Part shown: positions 21,784 to 32,997 of the stretch, piece after piece | Numbering within the stretch: the first letter of the stretch is position 1 | Layout: every line of letters starts with the position of its first letter | NCBI GenBank assembly: GCA_022457065.1 | Contig: JAJGBQ010000004.1 | Span: forward strand, 1,860,001-1,924,000 | Length of the DNA stretch: 64,000 nt | Direction: 5' to 3' | Source: Curvularia sp. ZM96 | Taxonomy: Eukaryota > Ascomycota > Dothideomycetes > Pleosporales > Pleosporaceae | Program-made: the position numbers and the translations under genes | The notes under the pieces: model-generated | What the model saw: only the letters and a program-made list of their open reading frames with translations | What the model was told of the DNA's origin: nothing | Database searches by the model: none

Positions 21784-22539
21784 ATGCCGCACATCGAAGT
21801 GCTGCCAAACTCGGCTGCCACCGTTGCTCCCGGATGGACATATGTTGTTGATACTGGCTACGATCCCTCTAAAGTTGCGATCAACCCCAAGAATAAGAAG
21901 CGCGCCGCAGCAGCACCAGGCGGTCAACGCGGCGACAATGAGCTTTCGGCACGACAGCAGACAGCTATCGCGCGCCGCATCGCGGAGCTAGAACGTGACA
22001 ACGACCCCAAACAGACTATTACGATTCCTGGCAAGCCCAGCGTGCCCAAGACGCAAAACGCAAGAAGGATCATTCAATACCAGCGCCAGATCAGGCATTG
22101 GCTTGACGATGAAGAAGCGCAGCTAGGCCAAGTAGCGACGACCGCAAGAGGGGCAACACAGCCCTTGAGGAAGCAGAGTACCTTTGCCTCTGTACCTGCG
22201 ACACCAATAGAAGCAGCGCCCGCGCCAGCAATCACAGCACAAACGCCATCTCGACTCGACGATACCAACGCCGACGCTGACGATGCGCTTCTCTCCATCG
22301 ACCACTCCCTGCCGCCACCGCTCAACCCTGATGAGCTCGAAGCCTTGCTTGCTGCACCACCGCTTTCCTACGCCGCAAGCCACGCTGCGCCTCCGCCCAC
22401 AGGGGGCCCACCGCAGAGGCAGTTCTGTGATAATTGTGGATACTGGGGACAAATCAAGTGCAGAAAGTGCGGTGCACGAGTGTGCGGATCGGAATGCAAG
22501 GATGCACATGAAGCTACGAGGTGCTTGAAATGGGCTTGA
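21784..22539 (+). CDS. VPS71: HIT-type zinc-finger protein, VPS71/SWC6 subunit of SWR1 complex
   Basis: Single exon, 251 residues. The N-terminus carries a basic region KNKKRAAAAP and a helix with ARRIAELERDNDPKQ. The middle is Ala/Pro/Thr-rich. Residues about 215-249 form the HIT zinc finger: FCDNCGYWGQIKCRKC, then CGSEC and H..RC, with eight Cys/His ligands ending in LKWA at the C-terminus, as in ZNHIT1/Vps71. In yeast, Vps71 belongs to SWR1, which exchanges H2A for H2A.Z in nucleosomes. The finger at the extreme C-terminus distinguishes it from other HIT-finger proteins such as Bcd1 or Hit1. Confidence 0.85.
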   Translation: MPHIEVLPNSAATVAPGWTYVVDTGYDPSKVAINPKNKKRAAAAPGGQRGDNELSARQQTAIARRIAELERDNDPKQTITIPGKPSVPKTQNARRIIQYQRQIRHWLDDEEAQLGQVATTARGATQPLRKQSTFASVPATPIEAAPAPAITAQTPSRLDDTNADADDALLSIDHSLPPPLNPDELEALLAAPPLSYAASHAAPPPTGGPPQRQFCDNCGYWGQIKCRKCGARVCGSECKDAHEATRCLKWA

Positions 22540-22621
22540 AGGCAGAAACATATCGAACAGGCGTTTGGCACGCTTCAAGATGCCCTGCTCCGTCGAATAT
22601 ACATGTGCACCGGCCGTCCTC

Positions 22622-23649
22622 TCAATAGGCGAATTCTTCTCCAACAAGCCTCTCACTGAGCGCCCAGAGCTTTTCCGAATCACCCGGCGTCTTCGCTGTC
22701 GGCTGCACCTCCTCCGGCGCTATATGCCCATCATGCAGATATGCACCGTTGTACTCATCTAGTCTCGGATCAAATGCAGCCACTACATGCGTTGCAGCAC
22801 ACTCATCAAGCGACTTGAGATCAACTTGACGCGTCCAGCCCATCTTCTGGTTCTTGGCCTCTGCTTGTCTATCAGCTTTGGTCAAAACATGACACTTAGG
22901 GAGCAAGACTTACTCAAAGTCGCCATATCCTCATCAGTAAAACTATGCGCAAGCGAGGTCCCCAAACTCTGGCCGGGGTGCAAGCTGTATGCCTTCAATC
23001 CTTTATGGCCTAACTTCGCAAGTAGTGCATCCGTAAAGAGAATGTTCGCTGTCTTGCTCTGAGCATACGCGTCCCATTTGTCATAGATTTTCCCATCCTG
23101 GAAATTCGGGTCATCAAAACGGACACCACTAAAGCGATGACCGATGCTTGAGACATTGACTATCCTGGGCGCTTTGGAAGCAAGTATCTTGGGCATGATC
23201 AGGTTCGTGAAGAGGAAATGGCCAATATGGTTGGTTCCAAATTGCATCTCGATTCCCTCGGGTGTTGTACGGTATGGGCCGCCCATTGCTCCAGCCGAGT
23301 TGACAAGCACGTCGATGTGGTCTTCTGGGTAGTCTAAGACCTCTTTCGCGGCTTCACGGATCTGCTGTTGCGACGAGAGATCAAGGCCTAATATGCGGAT
23401 CTGTACATTGGCGCTCGCTGGGTGGGACTTGATCTTATCGACCGTGGCCTGGACTTTGGATGGCGAGCGACCGGCGAGTATAAGGAGCGCGGGCGAATGC
23501 TTCGCAACCTCTTCGACGAACGTGGCTCCTAGACCGCCTTGCGTTACTCCAGTTGTCAAAACAATCTTCCCAGCAATGTGCGCTGCATTGTCTGCTGCGA
23601 TCGTCGAAGCAAGTGCGTTTTGTCGGTTGTAGGGGAGGGGTGAGGCCAT
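22622..23649 (-). CDS. short-chain dehydrogenase/reductase, retinol-dehydrogenase/WW-oxidoreductase-like
   Basis: Exon 1 is 23649-22914. I take exon 2 as 22860-22622 (intron 53 bp, GTAAGT...GCAG), giving 324 residues. A nearer AAG acceptor at 22876 would leave a 38-bp intron and is less likely. Cofactor motif TTGVTQGGLG (about 32-41), LDLSSQQQI, NSAGAMGG, catalytic Ser in NVSSIGHRF and YAQSKTAN (Tyr-x3-Lys) are all present. The following LHPGQSLGTSL is typical of the family. Substrate unknown; neighbours give no pathway. MITE copy 1 lies 152 bp upstream of the ATG. Confidence 0.87.
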
Positions 23650-23801
23650 TGTGGTAGTAGTGCTGATGATATCAGTATATCTCTAGTTTCAATATTGAAC
23701 AATCTTCCTCTTCACAAAAGCCAGTTCGGCTGCAAAGAAGACGAGTGCTCAATTTACCGCAAAATGAAGTGCAAGATACCCTAGATGCATCTTTATGCCC
23801 A

Positions 23802-24017
23802 CTCTCCCACAACTAGTAAAACCGGAAAATCAAAGCTACCTTGCGCTGTCTGTGGCACCTACAGTAATTTTTCAAAGTAGAGTTAGAAGTGCTTAGAATG
23901 TCGCAAATAATGAGTAACTATAACAACTATAGGTACTTTTTTAAAATATCAATTCTACTAGAATGTAGGAGTAGTTTTATAGGTTGTCATTTTCTAGTTT
24001 AACCAGTTGTGGGAGAG
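23802..24017 (-). mobile_element. MITE copy 1 (216 bp), reversed relative to copies 2 and 3
   Basis: It begins CTCTCCCACAACTAGTAAAA and ends in the inverted form ...CCAGTTGTGGGAGAG, giving terminal inverted repeats of about 28 bp. A perfect 5-bp target duplication GCCCA flanks it (23797-23801 and 24018-24022). Reverse-complementing it gives a good alignment with copy 3 along its length, so its orientation is opposite. No coding capacity. It is located upstream of the short-chain dehydrogenase start. Confidence 0.85.
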
Positions 24018-25729
24018 GCCCAGCACCATATTCACACTTTCCTTGTTTCGTAACCACTCCACCCCAGTCGTTAGATGGCAAACTCCGATAACACCGATGC
24101 ATGGTTGTCAAGGTCGCCAAAGTCCGTGTTACGTCCGTCTTACACTATATCATCACTGTGGAACGAATTGCACTGGAGTTTTGTGAAAAAATCCGGGTGA
24201 GCTGCGTATTGAGCTACCCCTACTCCCTGGTATTCAGCGTGCTCTAAAACAATCTACACACATCGCGTTGTTCACTGTCACTTGATTCTCACACAAGATT
24301 GGGTACAGATAGAGGGCTTAGGGTAACATGGTAACTGGTCTTTTTTGGAAGCTTTGGCACCGTAAGATTTCCAACGCTGCTGTTGTTATGGTATGATAAG
24401 GATTGTAGTCAAGAGATAACAATATGGAGTCACGATTCTGAACGGACTAAAATTGACGGCGTTGTTTCTCTTCGAAGCTTGATAGGCTCGAAGGTGTTCC
24501 AAAGAAATTCTTATTTGCATTCTTTTTGTTTACGTCTGGACCTTATTCTGACCATTTTAGTGATAACAAAGTACATGGATAAGTAGTAGTAACGCAGAAT
24601 GCTGAAATTTATCTAAAGATACATCCAAAAAGTGTGTGGAAGCTCCCACTTCCTCCAATAAACATATGCCTGCATTTTTGAGAGTCTTTGCGCTGAAGAA
24701 TCCCCGCGCCTCTAATCTCTGAGTACTCAATCAGGATGTTCGTTTGATCAAGAGTCGGTTGGCCAACCATACTGCCCTTTTGAACTGCGCAATCGTTCAC
24801 GCAACACTGTTGGTGCGACCTCGATCTTTCCCTCACAGAATAAAATTCTAACTCGCGATTACCTCAGTTTATTATGACTTCTCCGATGTTGTTGGTTCTG
24901 TCATACACAAGAGTGTTGAAGGCGATGCTATCATTAAGATCGTTTTCTCTCTAAACTCAAGCAACGCCAACGAAGATCATGCCATACCACCGTGTATCTG
25001 GAGGTGAGCTTAGAACCTTCTCTGGCCCTGAATGTGTCATTCGGAAAAGATGTATCGAACCGAGCTACTACTGTCTCCATCCCGAAGGAAGAATGCCGTA
25101 ACCAAGTTGAAATTAACTAAACCCACCATACATACCTATCCATAAGATCCTACTACTATCAAGCAACAATAACTACTTGTTCCTGCTCCACGCAATACCC
25201 AAATCTGATACACGCCACTGCGGCGTGGCAGAAGTTGGCTGCCCTGTTTGCCCCTCCATGTCACACCCCGCCATATGTACCCCTCGTCGCCCCTCTAATT
25301 CTGTTGCCCCTCTGATAGTGCTGCAATCCACAGCCCCAGTGCAAGTTTCCTCTTTGAGTAGTTGTCGCATCTGGGCTCTGCAATTTTGTGCGAGTTCGAT
25401 GTTGAGGTTGCTGACCTCCCCGCATCTAAGGATGATTTGCAAAGCTACGTCGACATAGCCAAATTAATCAGAGTACAACGAGAAAACACCCATATATGAA
25501 CCTCACCTCACGATGATAGACTTGATTAGCATTCTGAGGCAGTGACAAGCTCTTCTATCCCTATGCATCAAACGACAAAAAGAATGTTAGGTTTGGTGTT
25601 CAGTCACCATACAAAGATGCAGGTATCACTGCAGCACTCTGCATATGCAAAAACAACGTTCATGTACTCTGCCAACATGCACGGCTTCTATCCGTTGCAG
25701 CCCGTACACGTACAAAAAAATGAAGCTGC
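24018..25729. other. A/T-rich gene-poor stretch between MITE copy 1 and tRNA
   Basis: About 1.7 kb, noticeably more A/T-rich than the gene blocks. Two opposed frames of about 90 codons overlap at 25173-25458; only one at most can be real, and neither shows a known motif. No inverted repeats delimiting a larger element were found by eye. It may be degenerate repeat-derived DNA. Confidence 0.45.
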
Positions 25730-25834
25730 TGTCCCGTGCCAGACTCGAACTGGCGGCCTTGGGATATCTACTATTTTTAGTAGTCATATATGATGATATG
25801 AGACCCACGTGATAACCAACTACACCAACGAGAC
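25730..25834 (-). tRNA. tRNA with 31-nt intron, anticodon read as CAU (elongator Met)
   Basis: Minus strand: acceptor arm GTCTCGT pairs with ACGGGAC (one G-U), discriminator A. The D arm follows. The anticodon stem TGGG(T)/(T)CCCA encloses the loop CTCATA..A with CAT at positions 34-36. The T arm is GCCAG-TTCGAGT-CTGGC. The 5' half is 25834-25797, the intron 25796-25766 after the base 3' of the anticodon, and the 3' half 25765-25730. The intron contains CTACTA-AAAA-TAGTAG. A run of seven T follows the 3' end on this strand (pol III terminator). The CTCATAA loop and psi-rich stem fit elongator Met; a different isotype cannot be fully excluded without a folding program. Confidence 0.82.
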
Positions 25835-26289
25835 GATTCAAGCTAAGCTTGAGTTGGAGGTGATCAATGATCAGTGATCGATGAAAGTTTTTCAAAAATT
25901 ATCAAAAATATTCTCAATGTTGTGCGCGGTCTGGCTTTTGCGATGCAATCGCAGAGATTGGCGGACAGGAACTGGGTCGGTGGGGTAGAGCAGACCTTAC
26001 AGATGAGGGGCTAGTTGAAGCTAGTAGCAGGATCTGCAAAATCAGGGCAGGAGATGAGGAGCAGGCTTGGGAAGACTGGCGAAGGGGTGGCAGAAGTGTC
26101 TACTTTAAGGAATATTACAAATTATATCATGGCACATTGACTCTATATATGTACAAGAACCCAGATCGTGTGAACTACGACTGTCTTTGGAAGGAGCAAC
26201 TTTTATGTCCCTCTGTCGCATAAACTCCATACTCAATGCAAAACAACGACCAAGCATCCCATCTCCGGGATCGTTATTTGTCCTGCAGA
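25835..26289. other. spacer between tRNA and RBD2, with an orphan open frame
   Basis: 455 bp holding the 3' flank of RBD2 and the 5' flank of the tRNA. On the plus strand the frame from 25885 to a TAA at 26221-26223 stays open for 112 codons but lacks an ATG until near its end. The predicted peptide (…EDWRRGGRSVYFKEYYKLYH…) is not one I recognise. See findings. Confidence 0.45.
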
Positions 26290-27448
26290 CTAGGGACCAA
26301 GACGCTGCCCGATCTCTGGACTTCTGGGACCCAATGGGATGCTTGTTGTCGGCAACACACCATACCGTCCATATGTCTTCTGATCAACACTGACATAGTG
26401 CGGAAGCCGCCCCAGTAAGTTCAATTTTGTTTCAATCCATCTAAGGATCTTCTCGTGTGGTACGAGAAATTTGATGTATCCAGTAGCCCAGAGGTAACCA
26501 AGACCCGCACCGCAGAGATGGCCGACTAAGCTGACATATGGAACAAGGATGCTGGTTAAGACAATGAGTATGAGCGGTGTTGTCCAAGTGGGAATCTTGT
26601 AAGGCCCGACGCTAGCAAATGATTAGTGGTTGAAGGACATAAGGCAGAGTGTTGATGTACCTAAAGAAGGGATTTGTCTTCTGTGTCTTCATGGCTTCAG
26701 CAGATAGTAAGAGGAACACCCATACACTGCCTCGAGTTAGTACCTAGTACAGTATTGCCTAGATATTTATGTACATACCTCGCACCCATGACAGCAGTAT
26801 TACTTCTCAAAACAAACTTCTCTAGCAATGTGTATATGCCTCCGGGTATTGTTCCGAAAGCTGCCGTTTCATCAGCATTGATACTTTTTTGAACCGCTGT
26901 TGGTATTCCTTACGCCCAGTGAACAGTGCCAGTGTGACCAGTGTTCCGTATTCCGATTCGAAGCGCTCTATGAGTGGCGTGACGGCGAGGAGATTGAATA
27001 TCATATGGAAGAAGTTCAAATGTAAGACGGGAAACAGGTTGAGTCGGTGCACTGTGCACATAAGTTGTTAGCACACCATCTAGACTATTTTAGAAGCGTG
27101 GTTCCATGTTCCATCTCTTGTTTATTGGGATGAATGTGTCCCGCATGAGCCCTGTGAATTCCTCGTTCTCATATTCAACCCATGCGCTTCGGGAGCACCG
27201 CAATCTGAAGCAATCGTACAAGCGACTGCGATCTATGTTCTTCGGATGATAATAAAAAACCACATACTCTGCGTCAAGTCCATCTTGGCCGGCTCCAAGC
27301 GCCCGAGGTCCCTAATCCAGGGAAATGGGATCGTCGCGACCCATAATCCGACAATAGCGGCGACCACGACCTTGGTGCAGAAGGGTAGACGCAAGATATA
27401 GGAGCGTATGCGCGTAGGGTTGAACTGGGGCAGCGAAGGCGCGGGCAT
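26290..27448 (-). CDS. RBD2: rhomboid-type intramembrane serine protease RBD2
   Basis: Five exons: 27448-27268, 27051-26914, 26860-26779, 26726-26661 and 26611-26290, 262 residues. Intron 1 is unusually long at 216 bp; the rest are 49-53 bp. The protein has about six hydrophobic helices (for example VVVAAIVGLWVATIPFPW). Family landmarks: MHRLNLFPVLHLNFFHM..N, the nucleophile segment GASVWVF, and the active-site histidine in VGHLCGAGLGYLWATGYI, followed by the conserved cytosolic tail VSVDQKTYGRYGVLPT. Rbd2 is a Golgi rhomboid; in fission yeast and Aspergillus it cleaves the SREBP precursor under low oxygen/sterol. It shares a 231-bp divergent promoter with GAA1. Confidence 0.92.
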
Positions 27449-27679
27449 GGTCGGGGCGCGTTATTGCTGCTGCTGCTACTGCGCGGTAAGACGAACGGAC
27501 ACGAGATAAGTATGAGACTAGGGTCCAACGCCGCGTTGCGCTAGTGGCATCCTCCCGCAATCGACTGGACCACCTTCCCAGACGGATTGCTTGGAATGCG
27601 GGCTGAAGAGAAGGACACGCCTCCTTTTTTTCTTTCCTGTCTCTCCTTCTCTCACATGAGGCGCAATTGAGAGATCGCC

Positions 27680-29769
27680 ATGGCATTGCTCTGTAAGCGC
27701 TGCGATTCGTAAGAACTACGAGGGGTCCTGGCTAACATATGAAGCATCGTTACTGGCGCTCCGGCAAGATAGACGCCTGCTTAAACTACCACCCTACCTC
27801 TCTGCGCTCCTAATCATTATCGGGATAGGATGGCTGCTGGTGCTTCCATTGAACGAGTACTCGCGTAGGACATACATATCGGAGAATGCGCTGCTTCCGG
27901 GGCAAGTACATACGTACTTTACTGGTAGCGAGCACAATGTCTTCCGTGCCTATCGCCATGAGGTCCATGCCTTAAAAGACCGCCCTGTGGCAGAGTAAGT
28001 GGACCCAAGTTCAACGGACAGTTCAAGGAAGCTAACGGTGCCAAAGGCGATCCCAGAAGCTCGAGGCCATTTTCCGCGAACAGAACCTCAAGGTCGCAAC
28101 ACAGCACTACAACTACACAGTCTCAAACCGCACAATCGCAAACGAGAATGTCTATGCTATCCTCCAAGGACCCCGCGCCGACGCCACCGAAGCCATTGTG
28201 CTGGTTGGAGCATGGACAAACATGGACGACGAGCTCAACAACTCTGGTGTCGCATTGGTTCTTACACTAGCACGCTACTTTAAGCGCTGGAGTCTATGGA
28301 GCAAGGACATCATCTTCCTCATTCCTGGAGACAGCACCATCGGATCACAGGCTTGGGTTGATGCATACCATGAGGCACATGATAAGCGATATGTCGAGGG
28401 CCTCAAGATCAAGAGCGGCGCATTGCAGGGTGCTGTGGCAGTCGACTATCCCGCTGGGCCATGGGGTCACCGCTATGATAAGATACATGTTGTATACGAT
28501 GGTATCAATGGCCAGCTTCCCAACCTCGATCTGATCAACACTGCCGTTCAGATTGCATCTGGCCAATTGGGCATTAATTGCGTTATCCAGCGCATGTGGG
28601 ACCACAGCAATTCGTATAAGGATCGCCTGCAAACTATGCTTCGAGGCATGCTCTCGCAAGGCCTCGGCCACGCGACTGGGCCCCATTCATCATTCATCCC
28701 GTACCATGTCGACGCTATTACGTTAGTGACAGTCGGAAATGGCTGGCATGATGAGATGTCACTTGGAAAGACGATCGAATCGCTATTCCGGAGCTTGAAC
28801 AACCTTCTCGAGCACTTCCACCAGAGCTTCTTCTTCTATCTCCTTTTGGAAGACAAGCGCTTTGTCAGCATCGGCACATATCTGCCGTCGGCCATGATGA
28901 TCGCTATCAACTTTACTATTACCGCAATGGCACTATGGGTTAAGAGTGGACGGGTTACGGAACCTGTTCGCAATCCCGCAGCTACCAAGCCTACCAAGCC
29001 TTCCAAGTCTACCAAGCCCACCTCAACTGATTCCAAGTCTGACTCTGCCGAAAAGCCTGTCCCCGAAAAGGACGAGCCAGAAGAGAAAGAGCCCAAGAAG
29101 GAAGAGCTTAAGAAGGACGACGTGAGCACGAAGTCTGAACCCACCACCAAGCTCGTCAAGAAAGATGGCGCTGTCGCTGTCGTTCCCGCTGTCTCCACAG
29201 AAATAACAGAACGCCACCTGCTTCTGCCCCTCGTCCTCGTCTTAGCCGCCCATGCAACTGGTCTTGTCCCCCTCTACCTCTTTAGCAACTGGGATGCAGG
29301 CCACCTCCCCGGCCTCTTCATCACGGCCTGCAACCTGACCACGATTCTCCCTATTGGCGTCACATTCCTCTTCAGCTGGTCTGGTCCTGAAATCCTCTCT
29401 GCCCAAGCCCTCTGCCTCCTCCAGTGTTTCTCCCTCCTACTGCTAGGAATGTTCCTTGCTGCACTAGCTACACTTAACTTTTCACTCAGCGTCATTGTAG
29501 GCGTAGCTTGTGTTCCCTTGAGCTTTGTCCGCAAGAGCACGAACAGCGGTGTCACAGCTGCGCAGCTGCTTGTTCTGGCGTTACTGAACCCCGTTTTGAT
29601 TGTTCAGACGGGGACAAAGGTGCTTGGTGCGAGTCTGCTAGAGGTGTTGATGCAAAGTGCCATTGGTTGGCATGTTTGGGGCATGTGGACGCAGGTGGTG
29701 TTTTGGTTGGTCTGGTTCCCCGCATGGTTGGTGGGTGCAATTGTTGTTGCGACAGGTATGTGGGATTAA
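27680..29769 (+). CDS. GAA1: GPI transamidase subunit GAA1
   Basis: Exons 27680-27692 (only 13 nt, coding MALL plus one base), 27745-27994 and 28047-29769 give 661 residues. After a first membrane segment (LSALLIIIGIGWLLVLPLNEY) comes the large luminal M28-peptidase-like domain: VLVGAWTNMDDELNNSGVAL, DIIFLIPGDSTIGSQAWVDAY, VAVDYPAGPWGHRYDKI. It is followed by several C-terminal membrane helices. A lysine/glutamate-rich insert (about 395-460, PEKDEPEEKEPKKEELKK) interrupts the membrane region and looks lineage-specific. Gaa1 is the subunit of the ER GPI transamidase thought to present or join the lipid anchor to the protein C-terminus. Confidence 0.93.
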
Positions 29770-30059
29770 TTAATGAGAAAGTGTGTGAGGGGAAACGAAG
29801 GAGGAAAAGGTGTTTGCACAGAAAACATATCATCGATTAGTGTAAAGAAGACATCACAGATATTTTGCAAAACCAGAAGATACAAGGGTAGTGTCATGAT
29901 CAGTCCTTTCGTTCGTCAATCGTGTCACACTCTAACGACGATTATCTATGATTACATAGTACGGGCGCTTCCCCGTGAGACGTCACATCTCAACGGATTT
30001 GAAGACCGTCCTTCTTTTTCGAAGACGGATGGGTACGACAAGCTGGGACCTCCCACTGT
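29770..30059. other. convergent 3' spacer, GAA1 / RPN9
   Basis: 290 bp between the two stop codons, carrying both 3'-UTRs. No other structure seen. Confidence 0.6.
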
Positions 30060-31258
30060 TTAAGCGGCCCAAACGTCCTTACCCACACCCTCGATCCAGT
30101 TGCCTAGCTGGTTGACACTGGCGTCCCACTCCTTGAGTCGTGTCCTCATGCCCTCAATCTGCTTCATATCCAACACCTTCGGTTGTACCCAGTTGATGCG
30201 GGCAATCTCTGCGACCTGGTCAATCTGACCCTTCAACAAGCCCAAGCTCAGCGCCTTCATGATCAGATGCTCGATCTCGTTAGGCTGTACCTTGGTCTCT
30301 TGTGAGATTTCGGAAAAGGTCATGGCGCGGTCGTGTGGTGGGCGACGGAAGACGGTCTCTGTAAGGGCGGAGAGGGAGATCTTCTGGTAAAGGAAAGTCT
30401 GGTGCTCTTTGAGAAGTGGGACCTTAGTAATGTTATTAGAGAGCACATCGTAGGCCATCAGGTCGCCTCGGTTGAAGGCGAACAGAAGGTCGCGCAGCCA
30501 CGCATGTGGGGTGTTGACCAGTGAGTCGAGGATGGGGTGCAGTAGCAGCTCTCCGAAGTTGTAGATGGAGTCTGAGACGAGTGCAGCGATACTGAGGTCG
30601 TAGGCGCGAGACTGGCGCTCGCGAAGCTCGAGGTCGTTGAGATCGACACAGGCTAGGAATAGCAGGGCGTTCTTGTAGTATGCGGCGAACTCGTGCTTCG
30701 ACTTGTAGTACTCTGCGTTTGCACGGTAGAATGATGCATGGACGATAGTCTCCACTGAGTCGAATTGGTCGATTATCTGCTCGCACTCGTCGAGCTTCTT
30801 CTTTGCACCCTCTTCATCTCGTAACCGTAGCTGTATGCTGGCAGCAGCGACTGTGGCGTATACGTAGGCATCTTGTGAGGCTGGCTTGTTGACGCTCTTT
30901 GCGAGATCGTTGACGAATGTGAGGCGCTCCTTGTCATCTGCCAAAGTCAGCACAGTTCATATACACTCAGCTGTTTCTGCCTACCCTGGTACTGTGATGC
31001 AGCATTCAGGCCCAAGGTGACGAGCTTGAGCTGGTTGATCTTGTTGGCAAAGGTCTTGATGAAGTTCTCGAAGAAGGGTATCCGCTGTTTTGCGCTTCCG
31101 GGATGGTCGAAGAACTCGATAAGCTTATCTGTCAGTTCGTGCCATAGCTTTCGCTCCCAAAAGTCCTCAAAGGCGATGAAGTATTCCTGAAGCTCCTCCG
31201 GTGCCTCGTCCCGCGCGTCGCCCAGAAGGTTCGGGATAGCATCTGTATCCATGGCCAT
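30060..31258 (-). CDS. RPN9: 26S proteasome lid subunit RPN9 (PSMD13)
   Basis: Exons 31258-30985 and 30937-30060 give 383 residues. The start MAMDTDAIPN is the first ATG; a second Met at position 3 is possible. N-terminal helical repeats (FIAFEDFWERKLWHELTDKLI) lead to a PCI domain in the last 150 residues, with ISLSALTETVFRRPPHDR, TFSEISQETKVQPNEIEHLI and ARINWVQPKVLDMKQI. Rpn9 is a non-ATPase lid subunit that stabilises the regulatory particle and binds Rpn10. It diverges from NDUFA9 with 255 bp between starts. RPT3 of the same machine lies 26 kb away; no shared motif was found by eye. Confidence 0.94.
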
Positions 31259-31513
31259 GATTGTGAGGAGTATGCAGTGGTGTATGTGTGAGATATTAAG
31301 ACAGGGCAGATCCAAAGAGCGGTGGTTGTGTTGAGGCGGAGCACGAGAGCGGCGTGTATGTTTGAGTGCGGGATGCCGATGCTCTGATGGCGTTGCGGCG
31401 GCAGCTACGATTAGCGCATAGCGCCAAGCCTCAGCACCACCGACGTCCCTTCATCCCAGCTACTTCGCAGGCAGCTTTATTCGACATCTCAGCAGCCATT
31501 GAACGCCGCAACT

Positions 31514-32842
31514 ATGCTGCCACTCCGCTGCGCTCGGTCGCCAGTGGCGCTGTCGGCTCAATTGCCTTCCAAGCGCGTAGCCAGCTTCTCTACCTCAGTG
31601 TGCCGGCAACAGCTCAACTCGGATGTCAGGATTACCAGGTCAGATATATCACCCTGCCCTACGCGCAAACGAGGCGCTGACACGTGCACAGGACTGGCAA
31701 GCCCATTCTCACTGTTTCCGGTGGACGATCCTCACTCGGAGGTGTGCTGCGACCCGAACTCGCACTCTAGACGACCCGCTCACACTCTTGCAGGATACAC
31801 CGCGACTGTCTTCGGAGCCACTGGCTTCCTTGGAAGATACATTGTGAACAGACTGGGTACGCCATAATTTACGCAGAAGAGAATATGCTAGACCATGTCG
31901 CGCTAACCAAAGGGTACAGCTCGTTCGGGATGCACCGTGATTGTGCCATTTCGGGAGGAGATGGCGAAGCGTCATCTGAAGGTTGCTGGAGATCTGGGCA
32001 GAGTCATCTTCATGGAGATGGATCTCCGCAACACTGCGTCTATTGAGGAGAGCGTGCGACACTCTGACATTGTCTACAACCTTATTGGCCGTGACTACCC
32101 CACCAAGAACTTCGACCTGGAGGATGTACACGTCCACGGAACAGAACGCATCGTGGATGCCGTTGCAAAATACGACATTGACCGATTTGTTCACGTCTCG
32201 TCGCACAGCGCCCAACTTGACTCTCCATCCGAGTTCTACCGCACCAAGGCTAGGGGTGAGCAGGTAGCCCGTTCTATCTACCCAGAGACCACTATTGTTC
32301 GACCTGCGCCCATGTTCGGTTTTGAGGATCGTCTTCTCCATCGTCTCGCTTCTCCTACGAACATCATCACCTCCAACAACCTGCAAGAGCGAATCCGCCC
32401 GGTCCACGTCATCGATGTTGGCATGGCTCTTGAGCGCATGCTCCATGACGACACCACCGCTGCTGAGACGTTCGAACTTTACGGCCCTACCGAGTACTCT
32501 ATGGCCGAGATTAATGAGCTTGTGGAGAAGGAGGCCATGAAGCCTCGCCGCCACGTCAATGTTCCCAAGCGTATCCTCAAGCCCATCGCCCACTATGCGA
32601 ACAAGCTCCTCTGGTGGCCCATCCACTCGGCCGATGAGGTTGAGCGGGAATTCATTGACCAGGTTATTGACAGGAATGCCAAGACGTTCAAGGACTTGGA
32701 AATCGAGCCTGTTGAGCTGAAGAGCATGACTTTCGAGTATCTCAAGGGATACCGAAGCTCGAGCTACTACGATCTGCCGCCGATGAGCGAGAAGGAGAAG
32801 AGGGAAGAGAAGAAGTATCTGCACGTCATTGATGACCAATAG
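31514..32842 (+). CDS. NDUFA9: mitochondrial complex I 39/40-kDa subunit (NDUFA9 homologue)
   Basis: Exons 31514-31638, 31692-31741, 31794-31856 and 31920-32842 give 386 residues. The first 35 residues (MLPLRCARSPVALSAQLPSK…) are basic and Ser/Ala-rich, an evident mitochondrial presequence. Then GRSSLGGYTATVFGATGFLG, the NAD(P)H-binding Rossmann motif of the atypical short-chain dehydrogenases, and VYNLIGRDYPTKNF, VHVSSHSAQ, FYRTKARGEQ and RPAPMFGFEDRLLH follow. All are diagnostic of the accessory subunit (nuo-40 in Neurospora). It binds NADPH structurally in the peripheral arm of NADH:ubiquinone oxidoreductase. The 50- and 63-nt internal exons are confirmed by phase. MITE copy 2 lies 155 bp after its stop. 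Confidence 0.94.
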
Positions 32843-32997
32843 ACAAGCGAGCTTTGTAAATATTTAAGCCCATGTACTGCTCTGTGGTCACTAGAACCTA
32901 AGACATTTTTCCTTTGTGTGAAATGAGATTCGTCAGAAGAAACATGCTTTCGATTTGAGTGGGGTATCACTTTTTTTTTCTCTAAAATCTACCATGC

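Noticed and set aside
22861..22913. 38-bp intron (22913-22876) in the short-chain dehydrogenase
   Set aside because: In frame, but shorter than every other intron here (46 bp or more) and using an AAG acceptor; the 53-bp version with GCAG is preferred.
25173..25458. Two opposed frames of about 90 codons
   Set aside because: They overlap fully on opposite strands, neither has a known motif, and no consistent splice partner was found.
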